Shown here in pieces: positions 36,682-49,700 of a DNA stretch of 64,000 nt (position 1 is its first letter; each line of letters begins with the position of its first letter). A program made the translations under genes and the position numbers. The stretch is from Rotaria socialis. Its lineage: Eukaryota; Rotifera; Eurotatoria; Philodinida; Philodinidae. Location: the NCBI GenBank assembly GCA_905331475.1, contig CAJNYU010000039.1, forward strand, positions 90,042 to 154,041, read 5' to 3'. The notes beneath the pieces are model-generated. The model searched no databases and had not been told where the DNA came from. It saw only the letters and a program-made list of their open reading frames with translations.

Positions 36682-37666
36682 ATGTCTAACTCAACCAACT
36701 TAACAGAAACTACTACATTGCTACCAACAACTCCATTAGACATAGCAATTCCTTATATCGGTCGATTTTGGATTTAATTAATATCAGACGTCGCATCTGT
36801 CATATGCTGTTCAATCGCGTATCTCGCATCGCCCTGCATAATCATATTATTATTGCTATAACCGTTTTGAATTTTATTTGTTTGAGTACGAACGTACCTT
36901 CACTGCTCTACATCTATCGGAATGGTGTTGTATGGCTGGAAGTACCATTTTTTTGTCGTATTTGGAAATTTATTGATGCTGTAACCTATGTCGGAGTAGC
37001 TAGGCTCGTTGCTTGGGCATCTATTGAACGACATATTCTGATTTTTCATGATCAATGGGTTTTAACGCGTGCAAAGCGTACACTGATTCATTACATACCT
37101 ATTATATTGATTTTGGTCTATACAACCATGTGTTATCTCATTATAAATGTTACTATCTCATGCAACATTCAATACTATTAGTCATTTCCATTTTGCACCT
37201 ATAGTAGCTGTGCATATAATTTTACTTTAGCTTTAGTCGAGTTTGCAACTAGTGGAATACCAAATGCGCTTATTATAGCATTTTTCAGCGTCGGTTTGAT
37301 GATTCGCGTGATCAGACAAAAAAAAATTGCCTCAATAAAAATCTTAATTGTAGTAAACATCGTAAAATGACAATTCAAATGGTCTCAATAACATCTTTAT
37401 TTTATATACTATATTTACCACTAGTGATTCGAGCAATCCCAGTTCTTTTCATTGAGCAAACATATGCTGCAAAAATTGATCACGCGTATGGAGGATTTTT
37501 CTCGTTTTATATCAATTTTATTCTTCCATTCATTTGTGCGGCTTCACTACCTAATCGTAAAATCAAACTTAGAAATGCGTTCCTGTTCTGGAAGAAATCA
37601 AATAATAGAATTGCTCCTCGGAGGTCGACAATATGGTTCACCAGAATACACTTTTCTGTTCGCTAA
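36682..37666 (+). pseudogene. Rhodopsin-type receptor pseudogene
   Basis: Starts at ATG 36682 with a Ser/Thr/Asn-rich N terminus, as in bdelloid chemoreceptor-like GPCRs, but hits TAA at about 36775 before TM1 is complete. The rest continues in another frame from about 36768: TM2-TM3 with FFCRIWKF and the ERHILIFH element that replaces DRY, then TM4. An in-frame TAG lies at 37179-37181, and a nine-A run near 37318 shifts frame again before TM6 and TM7 (LFYILYLPLVIRA, SFYINFILPFICA). It belongs to a different receptor subgroup from the pair at 5.7 and 11 kb. With three breaks it is not expected to work. Confidence 0.7.
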
Positions 37667-38519
37667 TACTTTCAAAAACTGATGATACGAACGTTTCAAT
37701 CTAAGTTTCTAACTTAAATATATCAATCGATTTTTTTCACAACTGTAGTTTAAAAATTTATTAATTAATTAAAAAATACAGGAGTGCAAATGTGTGAATA
37801 ATAATAATAGTGGAAGGTAAAAATAGCACAGATACAATCGTATTGTGTAGTAACAAATTTACAGGCATCTGCACTTCCAATTAGACTATTAACTACGACA
37901 TTGCTTATCAACGTAGCATTCTCATCTTTAGGGAACAGTTTATCGGGAAGAAGTATCAACATATTATCAATCTGAAATGCAATATTTTCATATAAAACAT
38001 ATTTTGATAATAGATCGTTTGAAATCATGACAGAATGAATCAATTCAGAGATTTCACAATGCAGTTCCGGAAAGCTATTTTATTTAGAATTTATAAGACC
38101 GCACTTGTTTGTCTTAATGATTATCCAGCATGATAGGTTGAGAATGATTTGGGAAATATAGGAAAAAATTTGATTAATTTTAAAAATTCGTTCTTACCAA
38201 TGATATTTAATAAATTGCTATGTAGAAAATGCTCTCGTATTTTATTTAAAAATCAATAAAATCTTTCTTCAGAAAAGTGAATCGAACAGGCAAACTCGAA
38301 ATTTCAAGCTTCATTTAATCAATTAAGTAGTGTATCATACATAATTATACAATACCGATCTAGTTGAATCCTCATTGAAGGGATTAACTTCTTACAAATC
38401 ATAAAATATCAACAATACATGATTGGTGACGTGCGAAGTGGAGAACACGGAGTTTTAAAATTTTTAGTTTACACAATTTTCTTTGATTAAAACTGTTTTT
38501 ATTTTGTTTCAGATAATAG
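37667..38519. other. Spacer, nothing certain
   Basis: A 92-codon minus frame at 37765-38043 has no recognisable motif and is not called. The rest is AT-rich. Confidence 0.4.
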
Positions 38520-41021
38520 TTATTCAAGTTCTTTGCGGATTCTTTCAAGTGCTTTTTGTCTATCATGTAATTCTGCATCATTGAAATGCGTACTATCAAC
38601 TGATTTTTGCACATAATCCATCGCTTCAGTAAACCGATTTAAATTCTCCAGGCAAATTCCAATGTTAAAATGTGTTGAAGCTATATCAGCTTGATTCGAT
38701 TGTGATGCTTTTTCCTGTATTTTAAGTTTTTTTTGATGATATTCAAGTGCTCTTTCGTACTTATCGTCTTGTTGATAGTACATTCCAAGAAGATCATATG
38801 TATTTACTAATGATGGATGTGTTGATGATAAATGTTCCAGCTGAATACTTAATGCGTTTTGAAATTTTTCTAATGCTTCATCAAATTTCTCTTGTTCATA
38901 AAGTATTTTTCCAATCTTATTATGTATATTTGATATTGTGACATAATCATTTAGACTTTCGCTTGACTTTGTTTGAAGTGCAAGATTATAATATAAGAGT
39001 GCGGATTTATAATTTTTTAAACTAAGACAGATCGATCCTAATTGATTATAAACATATATATATTTTGAATCGGAATTAAGTGGTATATTCATTTCATATA
39101 GATCTCGTGCTCTATCTAATTCGTTCATTTGAATTAATAATTCACCCAATTTTTCGTAACCAACGAAATCATTAAATTTATTGGATTCAATTTCAATATA
39201 ACGTGATAAATCGCTTTCGTTTTGATTGATTAAGGCTATATCGACTTTCCAAAAATTTTTTTCTATTTCTTCAATCGCTTCGATATGAAATATTGCTTTG
39301 AATGAAAAAAGAATTTCATATTCCGATGGATCAAAACTATGATTTTCTAATGAAGCAAATGGATATGAACTATTTGTTGAATCGATCTTCATTCGAAACA
39401 ATACAGCTATTGGAAATCCATTTGATAAAGATCTCTGAGCAAATTCATAAGCAACATCGTATTTAGTACTAGTTGAGAGAAAACCATTAAATGAGATAAG
39501 ACCACCTTGACTTTGTTTTAATTCTTCGAAATATTCCAATTTCATACTAGAAACATAAAAATAGAACATGATGATAGAAAAATCTTAGGAACATGTTGAA
39601 CCATAAATGTAGGACGAAAAGTGACTTGACTAATATTTAAACATTGATAGAAAATCTCAATTGTACATGACGAACGACAGCAATCGTTTAAGTACTGAAT
39701 TTAATGTGATTATTTACTCCCGGAATGCTAGTAATACAAGATTCGTGATTTGAAATATTTCTATACCGCTCACCTAACTGAGAGCATCTTACATTTGATT
39801 CTAACACGACGGAAACACCTTACTAGGGGTATAACAACTATCAGATCCAAGTTCAGATCAGATCTAAGGAACAACCTGAACAGCTCTTTTGATTGGAACT
39901 AAAACTGAACTATCATACTCCTACATCTTCCTACACAATTATTATTATTATTATTAAATCCTGCACGATCCCATCGCTTCTAAATGGCAACAGTTATAAA
40001 TAGGATATTTGCATAAGAATCAATATATCAAAGTCAATCAAGTAGAAAAAAACTGAATACAAGAAATTCTAAGTCTTAAATTCGCTTTATGAAACATTGA
40101 TAATACACCAGAATTATTATATAAATGAAATTCTCATTAAAAAAAAAGAAACATAAACGAAATGCTTTACCCTTGACCACGAAATACGTCTACGCTCGAT
40201 CTGGCTTTTGTTATTGCATAAATTTTCTCTAGTTGTTGATTGATATCATGAATAAAGAATCCCATTTGGCAAAGAATTGTAATATCTTTCGTTCGAATTG
40301 CTTTATTAAGCATATGATAAAGAAAACAATCTTTTGTATACCAATATAGAGCATTATCGGCTCTATACTCTTCTTTCAATTCTTTTAGTAATTCTAATTC
40401 TTTTGGATTTTCCGAATATAAACTTTCGCAATAGTCAACTAAATCACTAACAGCATCTTTATCATAGGCAACTTCCAGTAAATATTCTTTGAACAATTGA
40501 TTTTTTATAAATAGTAATTGTTCTGGGCTTAGTTCTTGCATAAAATTTAATGGAGCTGTTTGAAATGTATTTAAATCATTTTCCCATTGTTTAGCATCAG
40601 CTTTTAAATGTTCACATATTGTCGATAAATCAGTATAAATACCTTTAACTTTTTTATATTTATCACCTAAATATTCATAATTGGACTTCTGTTGACAATA
40701 TATATAAATAAGAGCAATTTGAGAGTATGATTCAATTTCTTTCATAATAGCTTCACCAAGTTTACCAGAAGAGATAAGGAAAATGTTTCCATCTTTTATT
40801 TCTTCAATCCATTTAACGCATTTTTCCGAATCAGTAAATGTTCGTATAGTACGCGCTACTTGTCGTAACTGAACTTTTGAATTGAGAGTATCATTATCAA
40901 TATTATCTGTGGTTGCATCAACCCAGACGACAACTATGTTTTCCATGGGAAGATATGGTCGTACAGAAGTTTTAGCCGTTTCAATTTCGAGTGGATCTAA
41001 ATATAAATTAGAATATTTCAT
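38520..41021 (-). CDS. NAD(P)+-protein-arginine ADP-ribosyltransferase with TPR repeats
   Basis: Two exons on the minus strand, 41021-40171 and 39546-38520, joined in phase 2 across a 624-bp GT-AG intron; 625 residues. The N-terminal domain (VVVWVDATT through to KKVKGIYTDLSTI) is the region usual in bdelloid members of the family. The transferase signature is complete: Arg281 in VFRGQG, STS at 308-310 in SFNGFLSTST, and ExE at 359-361 (SEYEILF). Four or more TPR/kinesin-light-chain repeats follow (about 420-620), probably for partner binding. The ExE form predicts transfer of ADP-ribose to arginine. The splice point lies just after the R motif. The start at 41021 is the first in-frame Met after an upstream stop, though a further 5' exon cannot be excluded. 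Intact, unlike the relative at 23347-24390. Confidence 0.85.
39934..39956. repeat. (TTA)n microsatellite in the transferase intron
   Basis: Several ATT/TTA triplets in a row inside the intron at 39547-40170. Confidence 0.7.
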
Positions 41022-41546
41022 TGAATTGGATACAGTTGCATACGAATCTTCTATGGCCTCTTAGTAGTAAACTGCGTATGAATTATCGAAACTCTTTCTA
41101 TTTACGAAAACTATGCGAGCCTTGTCGTATATGTTACAGAATTGAAAAGAGATTTACTTATAAAAATAATCAACAGAAGGATCGTAAACAACAAGTTTTC
41201 TTCCTTTCAAAACGGAATGCAATTTTTAAGAACATACAAAAATTAGACTTGCATCTGCATAAAACTATCAATTCTAGATCTCGTTTTCTCTTGTTAAACG
41301 CGTAGAAGAAAAATTGAAAAATGAATATAGACAGGAAATTCCCTGAAAACGATGAGATAGATAAATTTATTGCCGTATTATTTGAAAAGACGGATATAGT
41401 TAATAAAAAAAAACAATTTAACCAATTCATACATAAATGCAGTTTCAAGAAATTTGTTGAGATTCACTTCACAAATACTTTTATCGAGTACTAATTAGAT
41501 GTAACGGTTCTATCTACTAATCTATATATTATCAAAAGAACAAAAA
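41022..41546. other. Spacer between the transferase and ERICH3 genes
   Basis: About 525 bp holding the 5' flank of the transferase gene and the 3' flank of ERICH3. Chance frames on both strands. A hidden last ERICH3 exon is possible here, because the ERICH3 stop overlaps a GTAAGT donor. Confidence 0.4.
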
Positions 41547-44500
41547 CTACTTACATTTGTCTGCGTTTCGCCCCCTAGGATCAGGTATTGATTCTGAATC
41601 GTCATCACTTGAACTACTTTTATTCTCCAAGTGTTGAGCAGTATTGCCGTATGGTTTTGGACTTACTCCAGCAGATGTTGATGAATGGCGAAAGTGGAAT
41701 TCATCTTCCTGAGTTTGATGATCCTTCTCATTTATTGTAGATGATAATGAAGACGAGTCAAGTTCTTCTCCAGTATGATTATCCGTTAATACCGGAAGAT
41801 TAATACTTTTCGTTGCCGACGAAATTCTCGATGAAACCATTTCAATATTTTCTTCTGCAGGCTGTTGTGTAGGACTACTTTTACGAGTGGAACTCGATGT
41901 TACTGACCTACTGGATGAACGAGCAATATTTTTTGCAGTGGGTTCTTCTTTTGCATTTGCGGTTGCAAAAAAATCTTTCATTGATGAATCATTGGACGAA
42001 ATAGTACTATCATTTTTTTCAATATAATTTTTTTCATCAGTCGGTTCTTCGAAAAATTCTGATTCCGACGAACTGTTCGATGAAAGATCATTAGTTTTAC
42101 CGATTGGTTTTTCTTCCGCAGTATTGTTTTGAAACGAATCGATTCTTGGTGAATTAATGGGTGAAGTAGTATTATCACTTTCGTCGATGTGTTCTTGTTT
42201 AACATGGACTTCTTCAGAATGCTCCGATTCCGACGAACTGTTCAATGAAAGATCATTAGTTTTACCGATTGGTTTTTTTTCCGCAGTATTGTTTTGAAAC
42301 GAATCGATTCTTGGTGAATTAATGGGTGAAATGGTATCGTCATTTTCTTCGATGCGTTCTTGTTTAACATGGACTTCTTCAGAATGCTCCGATTCCGACG
42401 AAGTGTTCAGCAAGAGATCTTTATTTTTGTTGATGCGTTTTTCATCTGGTGTTGATGAACGCATAGATGATCTCGATATTGGCTTCTTAATTAGTTTTTG
42501 TTCGCTCGTTGTGTTATAAAAAGAATTATTATCATTTTCATCTTCAGAAGATGAGCTCTGTGAAGAATAAGGCTTTTTTGCAGGTAACGTTGGCTCAACA
42601 TTCGTAGTCTTAATTCTTGGTGATGGTTTCAACGAAAGATTAGATTTTTCACCTGATAATGGAGAACGAGTATATTCCGTTTTAGTCAAGTTAACTGGCG
42701 AGTCGACAACGGATTTTCTAGAAGTACTCGATGAAACTCTGGATGACTTCCTACTGTCATCTTTTTTGCCTGCAAGAAGAAACAAATTCAGTTTTTAAAT
42801 ATGCATATCTACTATTGTCTTACCTTTGATTGGTTGTTGATCTGGTGTACTTGGTTTGTATTCCTTTAGATTTTCAAATAAACATTTCTAAGACTTTAAA
42901 AACAAAAAATGACTCACCATTGTGGCTGTCGAGTGGCTGCTTACTGATTCCTTTCGGTGAAACTCATCATTTTTATTTTTGTTTGGCAATGATGCTGAAC
43001 TAAGTCTTTTTGGGACTACGTTAGGCTAAAAGCAATTTTTAAAGAAACAATTATCATTCAAAATTATATTTACTTCAGTTTTGAGACAGCAGCGCTCTGT
43101 TTTTCCTTTCGGTGAATTTTTTTCGCCTAAAATTCATTCATATAAGATTGAAAAAATAATGAATTAAATTTTTTTTCGAATACTGTCGGTAGATGGACTC
43201 GGCGCTCGAGGTAAATCATCAGAATGAAGTTCATTTGCGGATTGAGTAAGTGGAACAACTGATTTTCGATAAGCTGATGCATTGACAGCTGTTGGTGATA
43301 CTGTCAATGCTCCTTTTAATCGCCGTTCTAATCGACAACTAAAAATAAATATGTAAGAAAATAGATCGGTGCATTTTTAAGTTCACTCACGTTCGGCACG
43401 GTTCTGATTTTTTAATATCATATATAGCAAATAAGCCATGTTTACTACCTAATCGAACATGATGTTTATGTTTGTATTCACAACAGACTGATATTCGGCT
43501 ATCAATAAGCCCATTAATGTATATAGCCACCGCAAATGGATAGTCGCGATGACGACGTGATTCGAATGTGAATATTTCTAAATATTTCTATGTTAGATAA
43601 AAATGATAAGATGAAAAATAAGATTTGTGTACGATTTGGTTTAACGAAGCCTTTGAAAACAACAAGATTTTCACCACCACAATGTTGTTGCATTACCATA
43701 ATTTCATCACCGTGCGGCTGACACCAGTTAGTTCTAGAGTCAATCACTGTTTGTGGTCCATAGTAGATCATTGTCACTTCACAAGGCATATCTTTGGTTG
43801 CATGCTAAAAAATAAGTCCAATTGGCATATTTTCTTTTTACAAAATAATACTAATAATTATTCCGATTGAGCTTACGATAATAATTCTCAATAGTCAATT
43901 TTCAATCGATGATTTATTCTATAGTTCTTATTAATGAATAGATTAAATCAAAAAGGCGATTAAATTTAACATTTTCAACTCGACAGAATCTTATTATCAT
44001 TCAGGCTATTCATACAATGAATAATCAGTTATTTAAAAAACTGTACGAATATCCAATTTATAATTTTATAATTTCGCGTTTATTATCAACATTAAATTAT
44101 TTTTTGATCAATTTAAAAATGCTTATTACCTTTGTCTTAGGTGAACGATGAGGTGATTGAGGTTTTAGATTTATTGCTGGTTGTCCAGCTGATTTTGCTC
44201 GAGCTAGTGAACGTTTGTGGCCAATCTATCCAATGAAATAGTTCAAACAATGTATGCAATCATTTTTATTACTAACTGGCGATGGTGTACGAGCTCTTCG
44301 ATTTGCCACAGGTCTACTAATCTGAACTAAACTGTTGAACATGACTCGTGGTTGATGATGTAGCGATTCCTATGAAATATCCGATCAAATGTAAGTAATA
44401 TTAATCGAAATCGAATAACAAACTCGAATTTTCTGTACGCGAGCACGTTTTATAGCTAAATCGAAATGATTACGAAGAAATGCTTGACGTCTATGCTCTT

Positions 44501-44908
44501 CTTCCAAGACACTTTAAGAGAACAAAGCAATAGTGTTAGAAGACAAACTGAAAAATTCTTAATTTACTAATTTGCGACAGCATTGGATAATTTTTCTCGT
44601 GATTGTTTACGTTTTGCTCGTTTAACAAGTGCAACTTCATAAGTTACAGGAGGTAAAATATCACCATGACGATTGATCTATTCCAGAATGATAAAAAAAA
44701 AAGAAATAGCATTTATTAAAATTCTGCATCGATGAAAATCTATACCAATCCAGCTTTTATTAAATGGCGACGAATACGTTTATTATTAAAGTATGAATTC
44801 AAATGTGGATCAGTTAAACTCTGATAATTCCTATCAAACGTGAAAAAACGTGTCTTTTTTGGTAAACGAATCAATAGTTTTTCGTATTTAAACTTACTGT
44901 GAATCCAT
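41547..44908 (-). CDS. ERICH3: ERICH3-like protein (DUF4590), 13 exons
   Basis: Minus-strand exons: 44908-44898, 44830-44746, 44677-44568, 44511-44424, 44369-44277, 44225-44130, 43804-43633, 43577-43391, 43338-43184, 43126-43074, 43025-42918, 42887-42824, 42769-41547. All join in phase at GT-AG sites, giving 814 residues. The N terminus (SYFNNKRIRRHLIKAGL) and the DUF4590 core match vertebrate ERICH3. The core reads VTMIYYGPQTV, then VMQQHCGGENLVVFKG, FPFAVAIYINGL-like, and CCEYKHKHHVRLGSKHG. ERICH3 is a ciliary/axonemal-associated protein, which fits a rotifer with its ciliated corona; the role here is inferred. The last exon encodes a Ser/Glu-rich disordered tail with a 55-residue repeat. 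The coding frame is unbroken. Confidence 0.88.
42040..42420 (-). repeat. 165-bp tandem repeat within the last ERICH3 exon
   Basis: The 55-residue unit (SEEVHVKQ, then SPINSPRIDSFQNNTAE, then KPIGKTNDLS) occurs about twice plus a diverged third copy. The DNA word GATCATTAG recurs at 42086 and 42251, 165 bp apart. Being a multiple of three, it keeps the frame and could vary in copy number between alleles. Confidence 0.8.
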
Positions 44909-46068
44909 CGTTTAATGTGTTTTTGAACAACTGTTGTGTAAGACGAATGTATTTATACTGCCTCACTTAATGTAGTGAGAAAAAAAAAGAGAATTCTTTT
45001 TCTTTCTTTCCAACGTCCATAATGATTTGTTGCTAATAAAAACAGTTCTCTTGCAACGCACAATTCAGCGAGTTTTAAGCAAACAAAGTATAGAACATAA
45101 AACAATTGTAAATATTTGATAAAATGTACAGCGATTGAATAGTAAAAATCATACTCTTTTTCATTTCTGGAGAAACATGTGGAAAACAACAAGAAGTCCA
45201 AAGAATAATATACCCGAAAATGGCTGATATTTTATGTCATGTTTTTAATTAATAATATTTGACACCGACCGATGGAAAACAGTTGCTTTTGAAAGGTTTT
45301 GCAAGAAATTTCAGTATTAAAAAAACAAAGGCACTTTGAAAATAGATGAATCTCTGTATTAGAAACAATAGATTTCTTTCAATAAAATGATATGAGTCGA
45401 ATTCGAAATATCTATTAGAATGTCATAATGGTAGCGAAGTACAAACATTTCATTTCTACCACCGTTGCATTCTTTCAGCAGCGATTTCCATCACACAAGA
45501 TATACAAAATAAAATGTATTATAATGAGCGAAGCAGTTGAAATTCATTCGAAGATGAATAACATATTAGATTGAAAACAAAATTATGTCGATGCTTTTTT
45601 GAGTGTGAAGATGTTGAACGGCACAAACATACTGCCAATCAGCCTGAATAAAAGAAAAAATTTCTAATTCTATGTAGTTATGACCTATTCTGCCTATAGT
45701 AAAAATTGATTTTTTTAGCGCATGTAAAGATCAACATGGCAGAGAAAAAGAGTTCAAACAAAGCTAGTCATGAGCATCAGTTTCAATTAATGTCTAGTTC
45801 CATTTAATTAAGATCGTTTTTCTCCAGATGAAATCGGCCAACAAGTTATTTTTTAAAATTCCTGTTAGAAAAAAGTATTTTTTGGATTAGAGAAGTCCAA
45901 TTTCGTATTAAAATCTCATTCATTTGTTGTTGTCAACCGTTGTTATGTTAAGATGCCGCAGAGAGAAAAAAGCAGAAAAAGGCCGAACGTTTTTTATTCA
46001 TTCCTGTCAAATAGCAAAAAATTATCATGTTTTATTAAAAAGCGTTTTGTTAACAAGAATAAGCATAA
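44909..46068. other. Spacer between ERICH3 and the TIR pseudogene
   Basis: The ERICH3 5' flank and AT-rich DNA. An 82-codon minus frame near 45 kb has no motif and is judged chance. Confidence 0.45.
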
Positions 46069-47305
46069 TGGATAAAGTTATTCAACCATTATCACATGAC
46101 AATGATCTTCTCGATACGCAATGGTCTGATATATTCATGCGCATTGAACAAGCAGCAATACCCGATGAATCAAAATTAGTCTTAAAGGCATTTGTTGATT
46201 ATTTACTAGCAGAACCGATAGATGCATCATTGTCCGATGTAAAAAAAAATGTTAATTAGTAAAGTAATTGAAGATCTACTTAATAGACAAGTATCTATTG
46301 AAACGAATGATTTTATTCGCATTTTTGATTCGGCACGGATCGATGAATGGTATTTAAATTTTTTAATAACAGGCTATGAAGACTTTGAAATTGGTGAACG
46401 ACTATGTTCTATACCTATTAAGATTAATTTAATTGAGAGAATTCTTCAAAGTTTACAAATAAAACATTCATGTTCAATTCAGAAGAAATTGCTGAAAAAT
46501 AGGAAAGATTTTTAACACAGACTATTTTTTCAAATGAAACAGATGATAAAAATATTTCAAATAAACAAAATATTATGGAACACATGAAAATGAATTTTCA
46601 AAAATTTTACAGGTAAAATAAAGAATTCATATTCTTTTATTTGTTGGGTAAACTTTGTTGGGATTGAATTGTATCAGTGTGATCTGAAAAAACTTAGGAT
46701 CGAAACTTCAAGATATCTCCAAATCCATGATCAATGTCGTGTTAGAGATGTTCATCGTATAAAGAAGTCTATCAATCAACTGATCATTATAAAAATGTGT
46801 CAAATTTTAAATTTAAAAAAAGAAATAAAAAAATCTGTATGACTTGAAGTTTACAGTGACACTAGAAACTCTTATGAATACTCAAAGTTACATGTCAGTC
46901 TCTGTACTTTTTTTTAGAGTAACCGAACATATTATCTGTTCTACATTGTTTATAAATTCTATGTGTATTACGGGAATTAAGTGAAAAGTCCGACGTTACA
47001 AAGATAACGTTAGAAATACTTTTGTTTTACGGTTGCTAACAATCATATCTAAAAATCAATATTTAAGTAACAGAAGAAAATCATAGAAAGAACTGGACAA
47101 AAAGCAGGTAAAAATCATTGATTATAAAACATGATAGAGTTTTGTTTTAGATTAAAGCATGTTTCAGAATTGAGCGAGATTATTCATAAGTTTCTTTTCG
47201 AAATAAATTTAACTGTATAATGTATTGTTTAGACATGCTGTTCAACAGTCTCAACAATCATCAATATGGTTTAATATTGCAATAACATTAAGAGAATCTT
47301 CATCT

Positions 47306-47963
47306 GAAATCTTGGTTGGTCGTAGAAAGGCCGAAAGGAAAAATATCGAAAGGAAAAATACCGAAAGAAAAACACCGAGAGAAAAATATCGAAAAGGAAA
47401 AATGTCGAATGGATAAATGTCGAAAAGGAAAAATGTCGAAAACAGAAAAGATAGAAAAAAGCGACGTCTACTAAATGAAGGTTATAATAGTTTATTGTTC
47501 ATTGTTGTTGATCTGATTATTCCATTGGTTTGACAATGATAATCCTTGATACTATTGATAAGTAATATCTTATGAAAACTAGCTAAAATAGGCGTAAAAT
47601 AGTAGACAACGATTAAAATTCTATCATGATGGCTGCAGCTTGCTCATTTTTATCTGGTGAGAATCACCCGCCAACTCCAGTTATTTCATTTATTCAGTCT
47701 CAAAAAGGAAAACCTTTCCTTGTATCAGATAAATATATTTTCAAACTGAATAAAATAACAACAACAAGTAAATATTGGATATGTGTATTTTTCTTTATAA
47801 CTCTTATTTATCTATGATTTATGCTATGAAGCTATTATGATTTCAAGAATAAAAACATCTTAATGCAAATTTTCGACATTTTTCCCTTTCGACATTTTTC
47901 CTTTCGATATTTTTCCCTTTCAACATTTTTCCTTTCGGTCTTTCTACGGCACACCGAAATCTT
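47306..47963. mobile_element. MITE inserted in the TIR pseudogene, 8-bp TSD GAAATCTT
   Basis: Element 47314-47955 (642 bp), flanked by GAAATCTT at 47306-47313 and 47956-47963. Left end GGTTGGTCGTAGAAAGGCCG. The right end, in complement, is GGTGTGCCGTAGAAAGACCG. Both are followed by several tandem words of the form GAAAGGAAAAAT(A/G)TC. The interior has no transposase. Removing the element and one TSD copy restores continuity of the host exon (SSSEI, then FTNDTT). Same family as 15252-15446. Confidence 0.9.
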
Positions 47964-49633
47964 CACCAATGATACAACGTGCGACACGATTCTATCTGAT
48001 ACAAATCTGTTAGCAGAGAATATATCTTCTGATTATATAAAACAATTAATTAAATCATACAATAATGATAATGAAGTAATAAAAATCAACTACATAAAAG
48101 TCTTAGCAATGATCGAACGTTTAGCTTTAGGAAATGATCATCATGCTATTTCTTTGCTGTTTTTCAAAATAATTATTCCGAATTTAACTTCAATCGATAT
48201 GGAGGCTGTACTGTCTTCGGTAATTCGCCTTTGTTCAATAGTTACAGATCGCGGCATTTATTCTGTTCAGAGACCCTCGAATCTTTTGTTTTGACATTAG
48301 AGAAGTTATTTGATTTGCGTTTGCCTATTTTGAAATTAAATGTATCTGACGCACCGGATTTATCGTATCGTCTTCCGAGATGAAAAGATTTTTATCCATG
48401 GAAAGAATTAAAAAAGGGTATAGTTGAACTAATAAAAATTTGTATTTCATCTAATACAATCATTGAAACAGAGCGTTTTAGTCGTTTAGATAGATTAGAA
48501 AGTATTACGAATTTAATATATGATAAATCGCAAGTTTATCCAATTATTTAAAAAAATATTCATGTGATCATTATTGAAGCGATTCTTCAATGGTCAACAA
48601 TCGAATTTCCTGACAGTAATCATGTTTATCGAATGGGAAGTTCCATATTGAATTTAATTGATTAACGACAAATCAATGAAGATACATGCATGAAATTAAT
48701 CGATGCTCTACAAGCAAGAATTTATTTTGATAATGAGAAAATTAGTACTAAGGATCGTTTTCTATTTAACCGAAGCTCAATGAAGAAAACAAAACATAGT
48801 CTGAAAAGTAATTCGTATGCTTATCTTGTTCAGACAGATAGTATCATAAGAGACCATTCAAAAGACGTGCTACTTATTGATTATATTTCTGAAAGTCTAA
48901 ATTAATGAAAGATCAATAGATAAAAATACTCGTTCTATGATTGGAAACTGCATGGATTGTTTGAGTCTTTTTTTCTTGGCAATTTTATTGCTCAACTTAA
49001 GCAAATTTCACATGAAATGCATTCGAAATTAGCGACTCGGTATGCATCTCTAATCGATCATGCGTGCTCCGATGACGATCATAATATGACGTGTCGTTAT
49101 GTTGCTTTAACAATTCTAGTATACAAAACAATTTTCACTATTTTAAATGAAAATGATGCTCGTCTTTATGAACCGTTCGTCAGTAGAATATATATGAATT
49201 TGAACGATGATGACAAAGTGCTTGTTCATCGAATGTGGGTTAATGCTTGCCATATTATTGGTATTCAAGTACCGACTGTAGCTGCTGATCATATTGAGCA
49301 ATTTCTTGATTATACATTCAAGAAGAAAGATACGAGTCGTGTAGGTGTATTATTGGTAAGGAGTTTTATGTTCTGAATGAGATAATTTTATATTTTTTGT
49401 CATATTGATGGATTGAGGTATTATATTAGGATTATATTCGTGCTATTAATGTCCGTCTATTGATTCATTATACCAACAGAATGAAATTTAGACACATGCT
49501 TTTGATGTTCATCTATTATAAAAGAAGAAACTATATATGAGTTCGACTACCTTCAGAATACTCCACCGATTGTTATGGAATATGAATAATATATAATAGT
49601 ATGTAACTATTCATAGACATTATTTTTGCAGAA

Positions 49634-49700
49634 CGAGTCAGAGTTGGAACCGGACCGGTTGAAATGGTTAGGCCGGCCGTTTTTCGCCGTTTTTTACCGG
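49634..49700 (+). mobile_element. Solo end of a CCGGT-rich hAT-like element
   Basis: CAGAGTTGGAACCGGACCGG, then more GGCCGG/ACCGG words, matching the terminus of the element at 24391-25193. Only one end is visible. It sits where exons 4-5 of the TIR pseudogene should be. Confidence 0.55.
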
